DNA of 39,919 nucleotides from Bifidobacterium breve (lineage in GTDB: Bacteria; Myxococcota_A; UBA796; SXON01), in the NCBI GenBank assembly GCA_943328795.2, contig CALQBK020000024.1:1-39919 (forward strand), in the 5' to 3' direction. The notes below the pieces were generated by a model, which was not told the DNA's origin, searched no databases, and saw nothing but the letters and a program-made list of their open reading frames with translations. The first letter of the stretch is position 1; the number at the start of each line of letters is the position of its first letter. Both the position numbers and the translations under genes were made by a program. Positions 32,586-39,919 of the stretch are shown here, one piece after another.

Positions 32586-33527
32586 GTGAAGATGGTCCCG
32601 TTGCCGAGAGATGTGCTGCCTGCCGTCGCGAGGGCGCGAGCCGTGCTCGAGGACGCCGCCGAGGCGGACGTCATGCTCGACCGCTGGCTGCACAAGTTCA
32701 CCGTGATCCAGGACCGTGGCCTTCGGCGCAACGTCCTCCTCGAGCTGGTCGAGAGCACAGATGACGGCACGTTGATCGGGCTGCTCCCCCGGCTCGACGC
32801 GCGCGCTGAGCAGGGCGAGCGGGCCGTGCGCTGGCTGCAGACCGAGCTGGCCCTCACCCCCTCGGTGCTGGCCGAGCTGCCGTACGACCGCATCGCGGAG
32901 CTCTACGCCATCGCGCGGGCCGCTGGCCAGGAGCGCCTCGCGCTGCGGTTCTTGACCGACAAGCCGATCGTCCAGCGCGTCGCCATCGAGAACCCTCACA
33001 TGGACGTGTCCGCCGGGGAGCGCACGGCCCGGGCCAAGTCACGCGACCGAATGGCCCTCGATCGCCTGATGCACGACCGCGACCCGCGCATCATCCGCGT
33101 GCTGCTCGACAACCCCATCGTCATCGAGCGCGACGTCGTCCGGATCGCCGCGATGCGCCCGACGAACCCCGCGGTCTTGGAGCTCCTGGCGTCACACCCG
33201 CGCTGGTCACCGTCGTACCGCGTGCGCACCGCGCTCGCGTTCAACCCCTTCACGCCGACGAAGCTCGCGCGACAGCTGTTGCCTACGCTGTTCCGACAGG
33301 ACCTTCTCGAGCTCCAAGGCTCGAAGATCCTGCCCCTCGAGCTGCACGCAGACCTCCACGCGCTCCTCCACCCCCCGCGCAGCCGACCAGCCCTCCCCGC
33401 GCCCCCCGCGTCCGACCCCACCCCCGCGTCCACCCCCGCGTCCGACCCCACCCCCGCGTCCGACGCCACCCCCGCGTCCGACCCCACCCCCGCGTCCGAC
33501 CCCTCCGACCCCGAGTCCACCCCGTGA
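32586..33527 (+). CDS. Helical-repeat (HEAT/LRV-like) protein with DPTPAS-repeat tail
   Basis: 313 residues from GTG 32586 (ATG 32592 gives two fewer). The body is alpha-helical with degenerate repeats (DPRIIRVLLDNPIVIERDVV, RIAAMRPTNPAVLELLASHP, RVRTALAFNPFTPTKLARQL). The NPxTP block resembles one seen in conserved deltaproteobacterial helical-repeat proteins. The last 40 or so residues are a low-complexity run of DPTPAS units encoded by GACCCCACCCCCGCGTCC-type repeats. No signal peptide is seen. Its stop overlaps the HutF start by GTGA. The function is unknown. Confidence 0.82.
   Translation: MKMVPLPRDVLPAVARARAVLEDAAEADVMLDRWLHKFTVIQDRGLRRNVLLELVESTDDGTLIGLLPRLDARAEQGERAVRWLQTELALTPSVLAELPYDRIAELYAIARAAGQERLALRFLTDKPIVQRVAIENPHMDVSAGERTARAKSRDRMALDRLMHDRDPRIIRVLLDNPIVIERDVVRIAAMRPTNPAVLELLASHPRWSPSYRVRTALAFNPFTPTKLARQLLPTLFRQDLLELQGSKILPLELHADLHALLHPPRSRPALPAPPASDPTPASTPASDPTPASDATPASDPTPASDPSDPESTP
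33408..33512. repeat. Pro/Ala/Ser/Asp codon repeat at 3' end of the helical-repeat gene
   Basis: Imperfect tandem copies of the 18-base GACCCCACCCCCGCGTCC and a 12-base variant encode DPTPAS/TPAS units in the C-terminal tail. This is a low-complexity, strongly strand-skewed C-rich tract, likely variable in length. Confidence 0.75.
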
Positions 33528-34816
33528 CCTGGCTCCTCCCCGACGCCGTGCTCACCGACGCCGGCCTCGAGCCCGGGCTCGCGGTCGAGATCGTCGGCGA
33601 TCGCATCGGGCGCGTCTGTCCCCTGCCAGCCGGGGTGGTCCCCGAGCGGCTCGCCGACCGCGTGCTGCTCCCCGGCTTCGTCAACGCCCACTCCCACGCG
33701 TTCCAGCGGGCGCTGCGCGGCCACGTCCAACACAGGAGCTCGGCGTCCAGCGACAGCTTCTGGAGCTGGCGCGAGGCCATGTACGGGCTCGCCGAGACGC
33801 TCGACCCCGACGGCGTCGAGCGCATCTCCACGCTCGCCTTCCGGGAGATGATCGCCGCGGGGTACACCACCGTCGGCGAGTTCCACTACCTCCACCACCA
33901 GCCCGACGGCGCGCCCTACGCAGACCCCGACGAGCTCGCCCACCGCGTCATCGCCGCCGCCCGCACCGCCGGCATTCGGCTCGTGCTGCTCTACGTCGCG
34001 TACGCCCGCGCAGGCTTCCAAGTCGCGCCGAACCCCCGGCAGCGCCGCTTCCTGGCGCGCTCTCCGGACGACGTGCTCGCCGCCGTCTCGCGCTTGACCG
34101 CCCGTGGCGACCGCGAGGGCTTCGGGGTCGGCTTGGCGCCGCACTCGATGCGCGCGTGCCCCGCGGACTGGCTCCGCGCGTTCGCCTCCTACCAAGGCGT
34201 CGTCCACGCCCACGTCGACGAGCAGCCCGCCGAGATCCGCGCGAGCCTCGCCGAGCACGGGAGGCGCCCATTGCAGGTGTTCGCCGACGCTGGGCTCGTC
34301 GGCCCGAGGTTCGCCGCCGTCCACCTCACGCACCCGGACGACGCCGAGGTGCGCCTCCTCGTCGACGCCGACGCGTCCGTCGTCGCGTGTCCGACCACCG
34401 AGCTCGACCTCGGAGACGGCTTCCTCCCGCTCGACAAGCTCGACCCGGCCGGCGCCCGCATCAGCATCGGATCGGACAGCCACGCCCTCGTCGACCCCTT
34501 CGCCGAGCTACGGGCGATCGAGTGGCACGCCCGCGCGCTCTCCGGTCACCGGAACGTGCTCACCGCGGCCCCTGCGGCCGATGCCCGCGACGGCCTCGCC
34601 CTCCGCCTGCTCTCCATCGGCACGCGCGCTGGTGCCACGGCGCTCGGCCTCGACACCGGTGAGCTCAAACCTGGGAAACTCGCAGACATGATCACGATCG
34701 ACTCCGCTCGCATCGAGCTCCAGGAGTGTCGGCTCTTGCCCGCGCTCGTCTTCAACGGGTCGCCGGCGGCGGTGCGCGACTGCTGGGTCGGCGGACGCCG
34801 GGTGAAGGGCGCATGA
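33524..34816 (+). CDS. hutF: Formimidoylglutamate deiminase HutF
   Basis: 430 residues of amidohydrolase fold. Metal and catalytic regions are VNAHSHAFQRALRGHVQH, GEFHYLHHQPDG, VHAHVDEQPAEI, VHLTHPDDAEV and ISIGSDSHALVDPF. SFWSWREAMY is typical of HutF. It converts N-formimidoyl-L-glutamate to N-formyl-L-glutamate plus ammonia in the histidine-degradation branch completed by HutG. No other hut gene is in the window. GTG 33524 overlaps the preceding stop by four bases, and the stop overlaps the methyltransferase ATG, so the three genes form an operon. Confidence 0.93.
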   Translation: MTWLLPDAVLTDAGLEPGLAVEIVGDRIGRVCPLPAGVVPERLADRVLLPGFVNAHSHAFQRALRGHVQHRSSASSDSFWSWREAMYGLAETLDPDGVERISTLAFREMIAAGYTTVGEFHYLHHQPDGAPYADPDELAHRVIAAARTAGIRLVLLYVAYARAGFQVAPNPRQRRFLARSPDDVLAAVSRLTARGDREGFGVGLAPHSMRACPADWLRAFASYQGVVHAHVDEQPAEIRASLAEHGRRPLQVFADAGLVGPRFAAVHLTHPDDAEVRLLVDADASVVACPTTELDLGDGFLPLDKLDPAGARISIGSDSHALVDPFAELRAIEWHARALSGHRNVLTAAPAADARDGLALRLLSIGTRAGATALGLDTGELKPGKLADMITIDSARIELQECRLLPALVFNGSPAAVRDCWVGGRRVKGA

Positions 34817-36093
34817 TCGTCACCCCCACGCATTTTGCGGCCAACGGCGAAGCCGAGGTGCCGAAGGGTGACCTCGGCTTGCCGATGCGCCTGGTCGGCG
34901 CGATCCCCGGGGAGGAGGCCGAGGTGAAGGTGCTGCGGCGCGGGGGCAACTTCGTGCACGCGCGGTGGGTGTCGAGCCCCGTGCTCTCGGCGGACCGCGT
35001 GGACGCCGGCTGCGAGCACGTCGAGGCCTGCGGGGGGTGCCCTTGGCTGCACGTCTCGCGCACCCGGGCGCACGGCGAGCGGGCGTCGCGGGTGAGCGCG
35101 GTGTTCGCCGCGGCGGGCGTACACGTCGACGTGCACGCCGTCCCCGCGCCCCGGAACGACGGCCGCCACGTCGTGAAGTTCGCCGCCCAAGACATGGGCA
35201 CCCGCGGCGTCCGGCTCGGTGCCTACCAGCCGCACTCCCACGAGGTCATGCGGATCCCCGGCTGCATCGCGCTCGCGCCCAAGCTCCGCGCGCTCACCCG
35301 CTTGCCGTTGCTCCCGGTGCCCGCGGGCATCATCCGCCACCTCGTCGCGCGGCAATCGTCGTGGGACGGCGCTGTGTTGGCAACGTTGGTCGTGCGGGAC
35401 GATCACCCAACGCTCCACGCGCTCGAGGCTGTATTTCGGCGCGCGGGGGTCGACGGGCTCGCGATCCACCGCAACACGCGCCCCGGGGACGCGATCCTCG
35501 ACCCCGCCGGCCCGACCGTCCACGCCTGGGGCGTCCCCCGCCTGCGGGAGTGGGTGTACCACGACGGCGGACCGGTCACGGTGGACGTTGGGCCCACCGA
35601 CTTCTTTCAGACCAACCCCGCCGTCGCCCGCCAACTCTGGGCGGACCTCCCCGACCCCGGCGACACCCTCGTCGACTTGTATTGCGGGGTCGGCGCCGTC
35701 GCGTTCGCCCTCCACGCCCGGACCCGCGCGGCCGCGGTGTTCGGCGTCGAGGAGAGCCCCGGCGCGATCGAGCGGGCCAAGGCGACCGCCGCCCGCCTCG
35801 GGGGCGACTTCACCTTCGCGGCCGGCGCCGCGGGCACGGTCCCTATTCCCGACCGCTTCATCGGCGCCACCGTCGTGCTGAACCCGCCGCGCAAGGGGAC
35901 TGGGGAGCTCGTCCGGGCCCAAGTCGAAGCGTTGGCGCCCTCGCGAATCGTCCAAATCTCGTGCCACCCGGAGCCCCTCGCGAAGGACCTCGCGCATTGG
36001 CTCTCCCGTGGCTGGCACGTCGAGACCGCCCGCGTGTACGAGATGTTCCCCGGCACCCCGCATGTCGAGACGGTCGTGGTCTTGGGGAGGTAG
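34813..36093 (+). CDS. RumA/TrmA-family RNA m5U methyltransferase
   Basis: 426 residues from ATG 34813 (MIVTPTHFAANGEAEVPKGD), fixed by the ATGA overlap with hutF. Order of parts: TRAM-like beta-barrel (residues 1-60), iron-sulfur cysteines CEHVEACGGC with a fourth Cys in RIPGCIALAPKL, SAM-binding LVDLYCGVGAVAF, NPPRKG, and the catalytic Cys in VQISCHPEPLAKDL. The usual SCNP is SCHP here. It methylates uridine C5 in rRNA or tRNA using SAM; the exact target is not readable. Coupling to hutF looks incidental. Confidence 0.92.
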   Translation: MIVTPTHFAANGEAEVPKGDLGLPMRLVGAIPGEEAEVKVLRRGGNFVHARWVSSPVLSADRVDAGCEHVEACGGCPWLHVSRTRAHGERASRVSAVFAAAGVHVDVHAVPAPRNDGRHVVKFAAQDMGTRGVRLGAYQPHSHEVMRIPGCIALAPKLRALTRLPLLPVPAGIIRHLVARQSSWDGAVLATLVVRDDHPTLHALEAVFRRAGVDGLAIHRNTRPGDAILDPAGPTVHAWGVPRLREWVYHDGGPVTVDVGPTDFFQTNPAVARQLWADLPDPGDTLVDLYCGVGAVAFALHARTRAAAVFGVEESPGAIERAKATAARLGGDFTFAAGAAGTVPIPDRFIGATVVLNPPRKGTGELVRAQVEALAPSRIVQISCHPEPLAKDLAHWLSRGWHVETARVYEMFPGTPHVETVVVLGR

Positions 36094-36151
36094 GGGGGGT
36101 GGTGGGGTGGAGGCTGGGAGTGGATCGCTTCCCACCGATCGCAGTCCTGCA

Positions 36152-36167
36152 ACGCCGCCTTCGGCGT
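36152..36167 (+). terminator. Hairpin after the RNA methyltransferase
   Basis: ACGCCG (36152-36157) and CGGCGT (36162-36167) pair around the loop CCTT, 58 bases after the methyltransferase stop. No T-run follows, so it is only a possible terminator. The 145-base gap also ends in a strong Shine-Dalgarno GAGGAG seven bases before ATG 36239. Confidence 0.35.
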
Positions 36168-36238
36168 GCTCGAACGGCTTGCGGACACTGCGACCAGGGT
36201 GTACCCTGCCGAAGCTCGGTGTCCACGAGGAGCTGGCA

Positions 36239-36445
36239 ATGAAACGTCGCACCCTCGCGGGACTCTCCCTACCGTTGGCTCTTTCACTCGCTCCGGCGTG
36301 CGTAGGCAAGGCCCCGGACGACTGTGCACCAGCCTCCGAGATCCCCTACGACGGCATCGACCAGGACTGCGATGGCGCCGACCTGACCGACGCGGTCTTC
36401 GTGCTAAGGTCTGAACGCCTGAGGTCGAGTCGATGCGGCACCTGA
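36239..36445 (+). CDS. Short lipoprotein with a single MopE-like metal-binding motif
   Basis: 68 residues from ATG 36239, behind the strong Shine-Dalgarno GAGGAG. The signal MKRRTLAGLSLPLALSLAPAC has a clear lipobox. The mature part has PDDCAPASEIPYDGIDQDCD, followed by GADLTD, the Cys/Asp motif of MopE-type proteins. The motif is normally followed by DGDG repeats over hundreds of residues. Here the frame ends soon in unrelated basic residues (VFVLRSERLRSSRCGT), overlapping the next gene by 13 bases. It looks like the stub of a longer surface protein, though a genuine small lipoprotein is possible. Confidence 0.6.
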   Translation: MKRRTLAGLSLPLALSLAPACVGKAPDDCAPASEIPYDGIDQDCDGADLTDAVFVLRSERLRSSRCGT

Positions 36446-39400
36446 ACCTGCTGATTCCGTCCCTCGCGCTGGTGTTGTTGAACTCCGCGCCGCTCAGGCC
36501 GCAGCGTCAGGTGACGCCGGCACACGACGCCGAGGCTGGCCCAGCCGCCAGCGCCAACCCGAACGGGATGGCCGAGGCCAGGGCCCGGATCCCGGACGCC
36601 AGTCACCAGTTCTTGCCCGACGCTGGCGAGTTCCGTGCCGACATCCCCGAGCGCGGCTTGACCGCCCGTTTTGACGACGCGGGAGCCCACATCGCTGTCG
36701 GGGCCGAAGGCGGGCCGATTTCACTCCACACATCGGGTGTCGGCCGCACGGGTTCCCGTGAGGCGGCAGTCGCGACGCCCACGCTCGGCGAGTGCCAGGG
36801 GAAGGCAGACCCGATGGGCCAGTGCGTCCCGCGACTGGAATATGCGAGCGGGGAGTTTACCGAGTGGTGGGTGGCCAGCAGCGGCGGGTTTGAGCAGGGC
36901 TGGGTGGTGAACGAGCGTCCGGTTGGGAGCGGCCCGGTCCGGATTGACGTTGCCGTCGGGAACGCGGACGCCGAGGTCGAGCATTCGAACTTGAAGCTTC
37001 ATGACGATAATGGGAGCGCGCTGGTTGTGAGCGGGCTTCGGGCCTGGGACGCGCGGGGAGAGAGCCTTCCGGTGCGTTTTGAGAGCGGGGAGGATGGGTT
37101 CAGCGTGGTGGTGGAGGATGAGGGCGCGACGTACCCGGTGGAGGTGGATCCGGTTTACACGACTGCGGATTGGGAGGTGACGGGGCAAGGCGGGCTCGGG
37201 GATTCGGTGGTCCGCGGCGTGGCAGCCGGAGACATGAACGGGGACGGGTACGACGATGCGTTCTTGCAGGACTCCTCCGGCATCGTGTACTTGTACGAGG
37301 GGGATCCGTCGGGCGTGAGGGTGCGACCCATGACGAGCATGACCGCGATTCATGGGGCGGGAGATGTGAACGGCGATGGGTACATCGACGTGGCGGCGAT
37401 CATCGACTCCGAAACGGCCGGCGTTTACTTCGGGGGTCCGGAAGGGCTCCCCGTTGACCCCTCGAGCACCGTGTTGAGCCCCGACACTGCGGATTGGGGG
37501 GGATCGGATTTTGACAACATCTCCGGCGCCGGCGACGTGAACGGGGACGGCTATGACGACGTCGTCGTCGCTGCGTCTCAATTCGACCTGGCCGAGGGCC
37601 GCGTCTACCTGTATCTCGGCGGCCCGTCCGGGATGGCTGAGACGCCGGCGACAACCCTGACGGGCTACATGTACACCGAGCTCGGCAGCGAGTTGTTCGC
37701 CGCCGGGGACGTGAACGGTGACGGCTTCGCGGATCTCCTGGCTTCCGCGCCGCGGTCCGAGTATTCCGAGGCACTCGTCTACGCCGGCTCCGAGACCGGG
37801 TTGGACGCCTCCCCGCTGTACGATGTGAACGGGGGCAACTACTACATTGGCTCAGTGGCATCGGCGGGCGACGTCAACGGGGACGGGTATGACGACGTCC
37901 TGATTACGACGGACGGCTGTTGGATCAACTGTCACTCGTACAACGGAACCCTGAGCCTGGTCCTGGGCTCTCCAACCGGCCCCGACGTCACCATCTATGT
38001 CAACGGGGCGTCCAGAGAGGACTGGGATTCTTATGACCACGTCGCGGGAGTGGGAGACGTGAACGGCGATGGTTACGACGACATCCAGGTCGGGAGTTCC
38101 TTGTACGTTGGAGCCGCGGCTGCCGTCGACTTCAGCGCGCCCCACCCGATTTCCCTGGATGGCACGCTCTTGGCCACGGTCGGAATAGGCGACGCCACCG
38201 GGGATGGGTTCCCGGACGTCATCGAGGCGTCTTCCGGCTCCACCTCGCTCTACCTCGGCTCCGACTCCGCCGATCTCTCGGACTCCATCCCGATCGATTC
38301 GACCGGCGACTACCTCGGCGCCGCCATCGCAAACGCCGGCGATGTCAACGGCGACGGCTACGAGGACGTCATCCTCGGCGCCTATGGCCACGACCGGTTC
38401 AGCGGCGAGTCCCTTGTGTACCTTGGGTCTCCGTCTGGTCTCGGCGAGACGCCGGCGACCACCCTCCTGGGCGCAGACCCTGACGCCCAGTTCGGGACCT
38501 CGGTCGCAGGCGCCGGCGACACCAACGGGGATGGGTACGACGACATCGTGATCGGCGCCGACGGGAGCGGGGCCAACGGCACGGCGTATGTCTACCTCGG
38601 CTCGGAAGGGGGCATCGTCGATGGGCCACGGACCGCCATGGCGGGGGACTCCACCGTGAGCGGGCTTGGCCATCGGGTGGCGGGAATCGGTGACGTCAAT
38701 GGAGACGGATACGCAGACGTGGCCATAGGGATGTCACCTGGAAGCAATTCAGTTTGGCTCTACACCGGGTCCGCTTCAGGGATCCCCGCCGAACCCGACC
38801 TGAAGCTCAGCCTCTCGGCAACTCCCTCCGCAATCGCGTCGGCGGGTGACGTCAACGGTGACGGATTTGGGGACCTGGCGATTGGTTTCGACGACGTCGG
38901 AGCCGGAGAGGTGGCGGTGTTTGTGGGGGCCGCGCTCGGGCCACCCGATTCGCCGTCCACGACGCTCGTGGGGGAGGCCGAGGGCGATCACTTCGGCAGC
39001 TTTGTCTCGGCCGCGGGCGACGTCGACGCGGACGGGTTCGGCGACCTGGCGATCGGCGCGAACGGGAGCGACGGCAACACCGGTCGCGTCTACGTCTTCG
39101 CGGGTGAAGCAAGGGGGGTCGGGGCCAGTCCGCAAACCACGATGCTCGGAACAGCCGCCAACGATCAGCTCGGCGCGTGGGTGGGGCCAGCCGGGGACAT
39201 CGACGGCGACGGCTACGACGACCTCCTCGTGGCGGCGCCAGGCGTCAGTGGCACGGGCGAGATCCTCTCGTACGCCGGCTCGGCAACTGGGGTTGCGGCC
39301 ACTGCACGCAGCACAGCAACGGGTTTTCACTCGCTCGGCGGGGACATCGCAACGGCCGATGTCAACGGGGATGGATTGCTCGACTATTTCGCGAGCGACT

Positions 39401-39919
39401 TCGACGAACCCGGCCAGGGTGGGCGCGTCGGTGGCTGGTACGGCTGCATCGATGCCGACCTCGACGGCTACTGCGTGGGGATTGACTGCGACGACGCAGA
39501 CCCATCGACTGGAGCATTGTTCTCCGACGTGGACGGCGACGGTTTCGGGGACGCTAACGCACGGCTCGATGCGTGCGTGATGACCGCCGGCGTGCCGGAC
39601 TCCACGGACTGTGACGACACGAACGCGGCTGTGAACCCGGCGATGGATGAGCTTTGCGATGACGCCGAGGTCGATGAGAATTGCGACGGATCGTCGAACG
39701 GTCCGGACAGCGTGGATGCTGTCACTTGGTACGAGGACGCGGATCAGGACGGGTACCCAAACCCTGATGTGGCGCTGATTGCCTGCCTCCAACCCCGATA
39801 CTACGCCGAGGCGGGCGCAGCGTGGGACTGCGACGACACGGATTGGGACATCAGCCCTGGAGAAGCCGAGACCTGCGACGGTATCGACAACGATTGCAGC
39901 GGCAGCATCGACGACAACA
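36433..39919 (+). CDS. Giant secreted FG-GAP (integrin-alpha-like) protein with MopE-type repeats, truncated by window edge
   Basis: The frame is open from ATG 36433 (GAGG eight bases upstream) past the right edge, with 1162 codons visible. A signal peptide (MRHLNLLIPSLALVLLNSAP) is followed by an N-terminal domain to about residue 235. Fourteen calcium-type loops then follow between residues 265 and 980 (GDMNGDGYDD, GDVNGDGYID, GDVNGDGFAD, GDTNGDGYDD, GDIDGDGYDD and variants), as in FG-GAP beta-propellers. After residue 995 come Cys/Asp motifs of MopE type: GIDCDDADPSTG, STDCDDTNAAVNP, ETCDGIDNDCSGSID. It is probably exported and stabilised by calcium or copper. Codon use is visibly less GC-strict than that of neighbouring genes. 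Confidence 0.93.
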   Translation, partial: MRHLNLLIPSLALVLLNSAPLRPQRQVTPAHDAEAGPAASANPNGMAEARARIPDASHQFLPDAGEFRADIPERGLTARFDDAGAHIAVGAEGGPISLHTSGVGRTGSREAAVATPTLGECQGKADPMGQCVPRLEYASGEFTEWWVASSGGFEQGWVVNERPVGSGPVRIDVAVGNADAEVEHSNLKLHDDNGSALVVSGLRAWDARGESLPVRFESGEDGFSVVVEDEGATYPVEVDPVYTTADWEVTGQGGLGDSVVRGVAAGDMNGDGYDDAFLQDSSGIVYLYEGDPSGVRVRPMTSMTAIHGAGDVNGDGYIDVAAIIDSETAGVYFGGPEGLPVDPSSTVLSPDTADWGGSDFDNISGAGDVNGDGYDDVVVAASQFDLAEGRVYLYLGGPSGMAETPATTLTGYMYTELGSELFAAGDVNGDGFADLLASAPRSEYSEALVYAGSETGLDASPLYDVNGGNYYIGSVASAGDVNGDGYDDVLITTDGCWINCHSYNGTLSLVLGSPTGPDVTIYVNGASREDWDSYDHVAGVGDVNGDGYDDIQVGSSLYVGAAAAVDFSAPHPISLDGTLLATVGIGDATGDGFPDVIEASSGSTSLYLGSDSADLSDSIPIDSTGDYLGAAIANAGDVNGDGYEDVILGAYGHDRFSGESLVYLGSPSGLGETPATTLLGADPDAQFGTSVAGAGDTNGDGYDDIVIGADGSGANGTAYVYLGSEGGIVDGPRTAMAGDSTVSGLGHRVAGIGDVNGDGYADVAIGMSPGSNSVWLYTGSASGIPAEPDLKLSLSATPSAIASAGDVNGDGFGDLAIGFDDVGAGEVAVFVGAALGPPDSPSTTLVGEAEGDHFGSFVSAAGDVDADGFGDLAIGANGSDGNTGRVYVFAGEARGVGASPQTTMLGTAANDQLGAWVGPAGDIDGDGYDDLLVAAPGVSGTGEILSYAGSATGVAATARSTATGFHSLGGDIATADVNGDGLLDYFASDFDEPGQGGRVGGWYGCIDADLDGYCVGIDCDDADPSTGALFSDVDGDGFGDANARLDACVMTAGVPDSTDCDDTNAAVNPAMDELCDDAEVDENCDGSSNGPDSVDAVTWYEDADQDGYPNPDVALIACLQPRYYAEAGAAWDCDDTDWDISPGEAETCDGIDNDCSGSIDDN

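Overview
The window is about 40 kb of very GC-rich DNA with dense genes, many 1- or 4-base start/stop overlaps, numerous lipoproteins, HEAT/PilT proteins, and FG-GAP plus MopE-type Asp/Cys metal-binding motifs. This suggests a chromosomal segment of a Myxococcota/deltaproteobacterial-type bacterium. That placement is an inference from gene style, not a database match. No rRNA, tRNA, insertion sequence, CRISPR array or phage gene was seen.

Layout. (1) Positions 1-12592, minus strand: a surface-glycan locus in two coupled blocks. The upstream block (12592 down to 7815) encodes a PglC-type phosphoglycosyl transferase, a PglD/NeuD acetyltransferase, a PglE-type aminotransferase and two GT4 glycosyltransferases. 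The downstream block (7732 down to the window edge) encodes a second DegT aminotransferase, a second phosphoglycosyl transferase, a GT4, a GT2, a Wzx-like flippase, a PQQ/FG-GAP beta-propeller protein and an edge-truncated alpha/alpha-barrel protein. Divergent at 12824 is a membrane-anchored FlaA1/WbpM/PglF dehydratase. Together with the PglE, PglD and PglC homologues it could make and load a diacetamido-bacillosamine-like sugar on a lipid carrier. (2) 14781-19059: a large LVIVD-like propeller lipoprotein candidate, a left-handed beta-helix acyltransferase, and a GT2 paralogous to the one in the first block. (3) 19076-23352: an aerobic benzoyl-CoA (box) module. boxC and boxB lie on the minus strand; divergently, a small membrane protein is coupled to a BoxR/BzdR-type regulator (XRE helix-turn-helix plus shikimate-kinase-like domain). 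The shared promoter region carries a 32-bp-spaced direct repeat that overlaps a promoter-like -10. No boxA or benzoate-CoA ligase is in the window, and a glycosyltransferase directly follows boxB.

(4) 23367-27653: a small unknown ORF, a cluster of strong inverted repeats, then a HEAT-repeat/PilT fusion ATPase followed by a conventional PilT. (5) 27724-36093: glycogen/alpha-glucan phosphorylase, an orphan receiver domain, a three-gene minus-strand set (alpha/beta-hydrolase-like lipoprotein, RluA-type pseudouridine synthase, lipoprotein with collagen-like tail), and a plus-strand set joined by overlaps (helical-repeat protein with a DPTPAS tail, HutF, RNA m5U methyltransferase). (6) 36239-39919: a 68-residue lipoprotein with one MopE-like motif and the first 1162 codons of a giant FG-GAP/MopE surface protein that runs off the window.

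Two genes (the flippase and the propeller lipoprotein) appear to need CTG or other non-canonical starts to have complete N-termini. Most other long reading frames in this DNA are antisense shadows of the genes listed.
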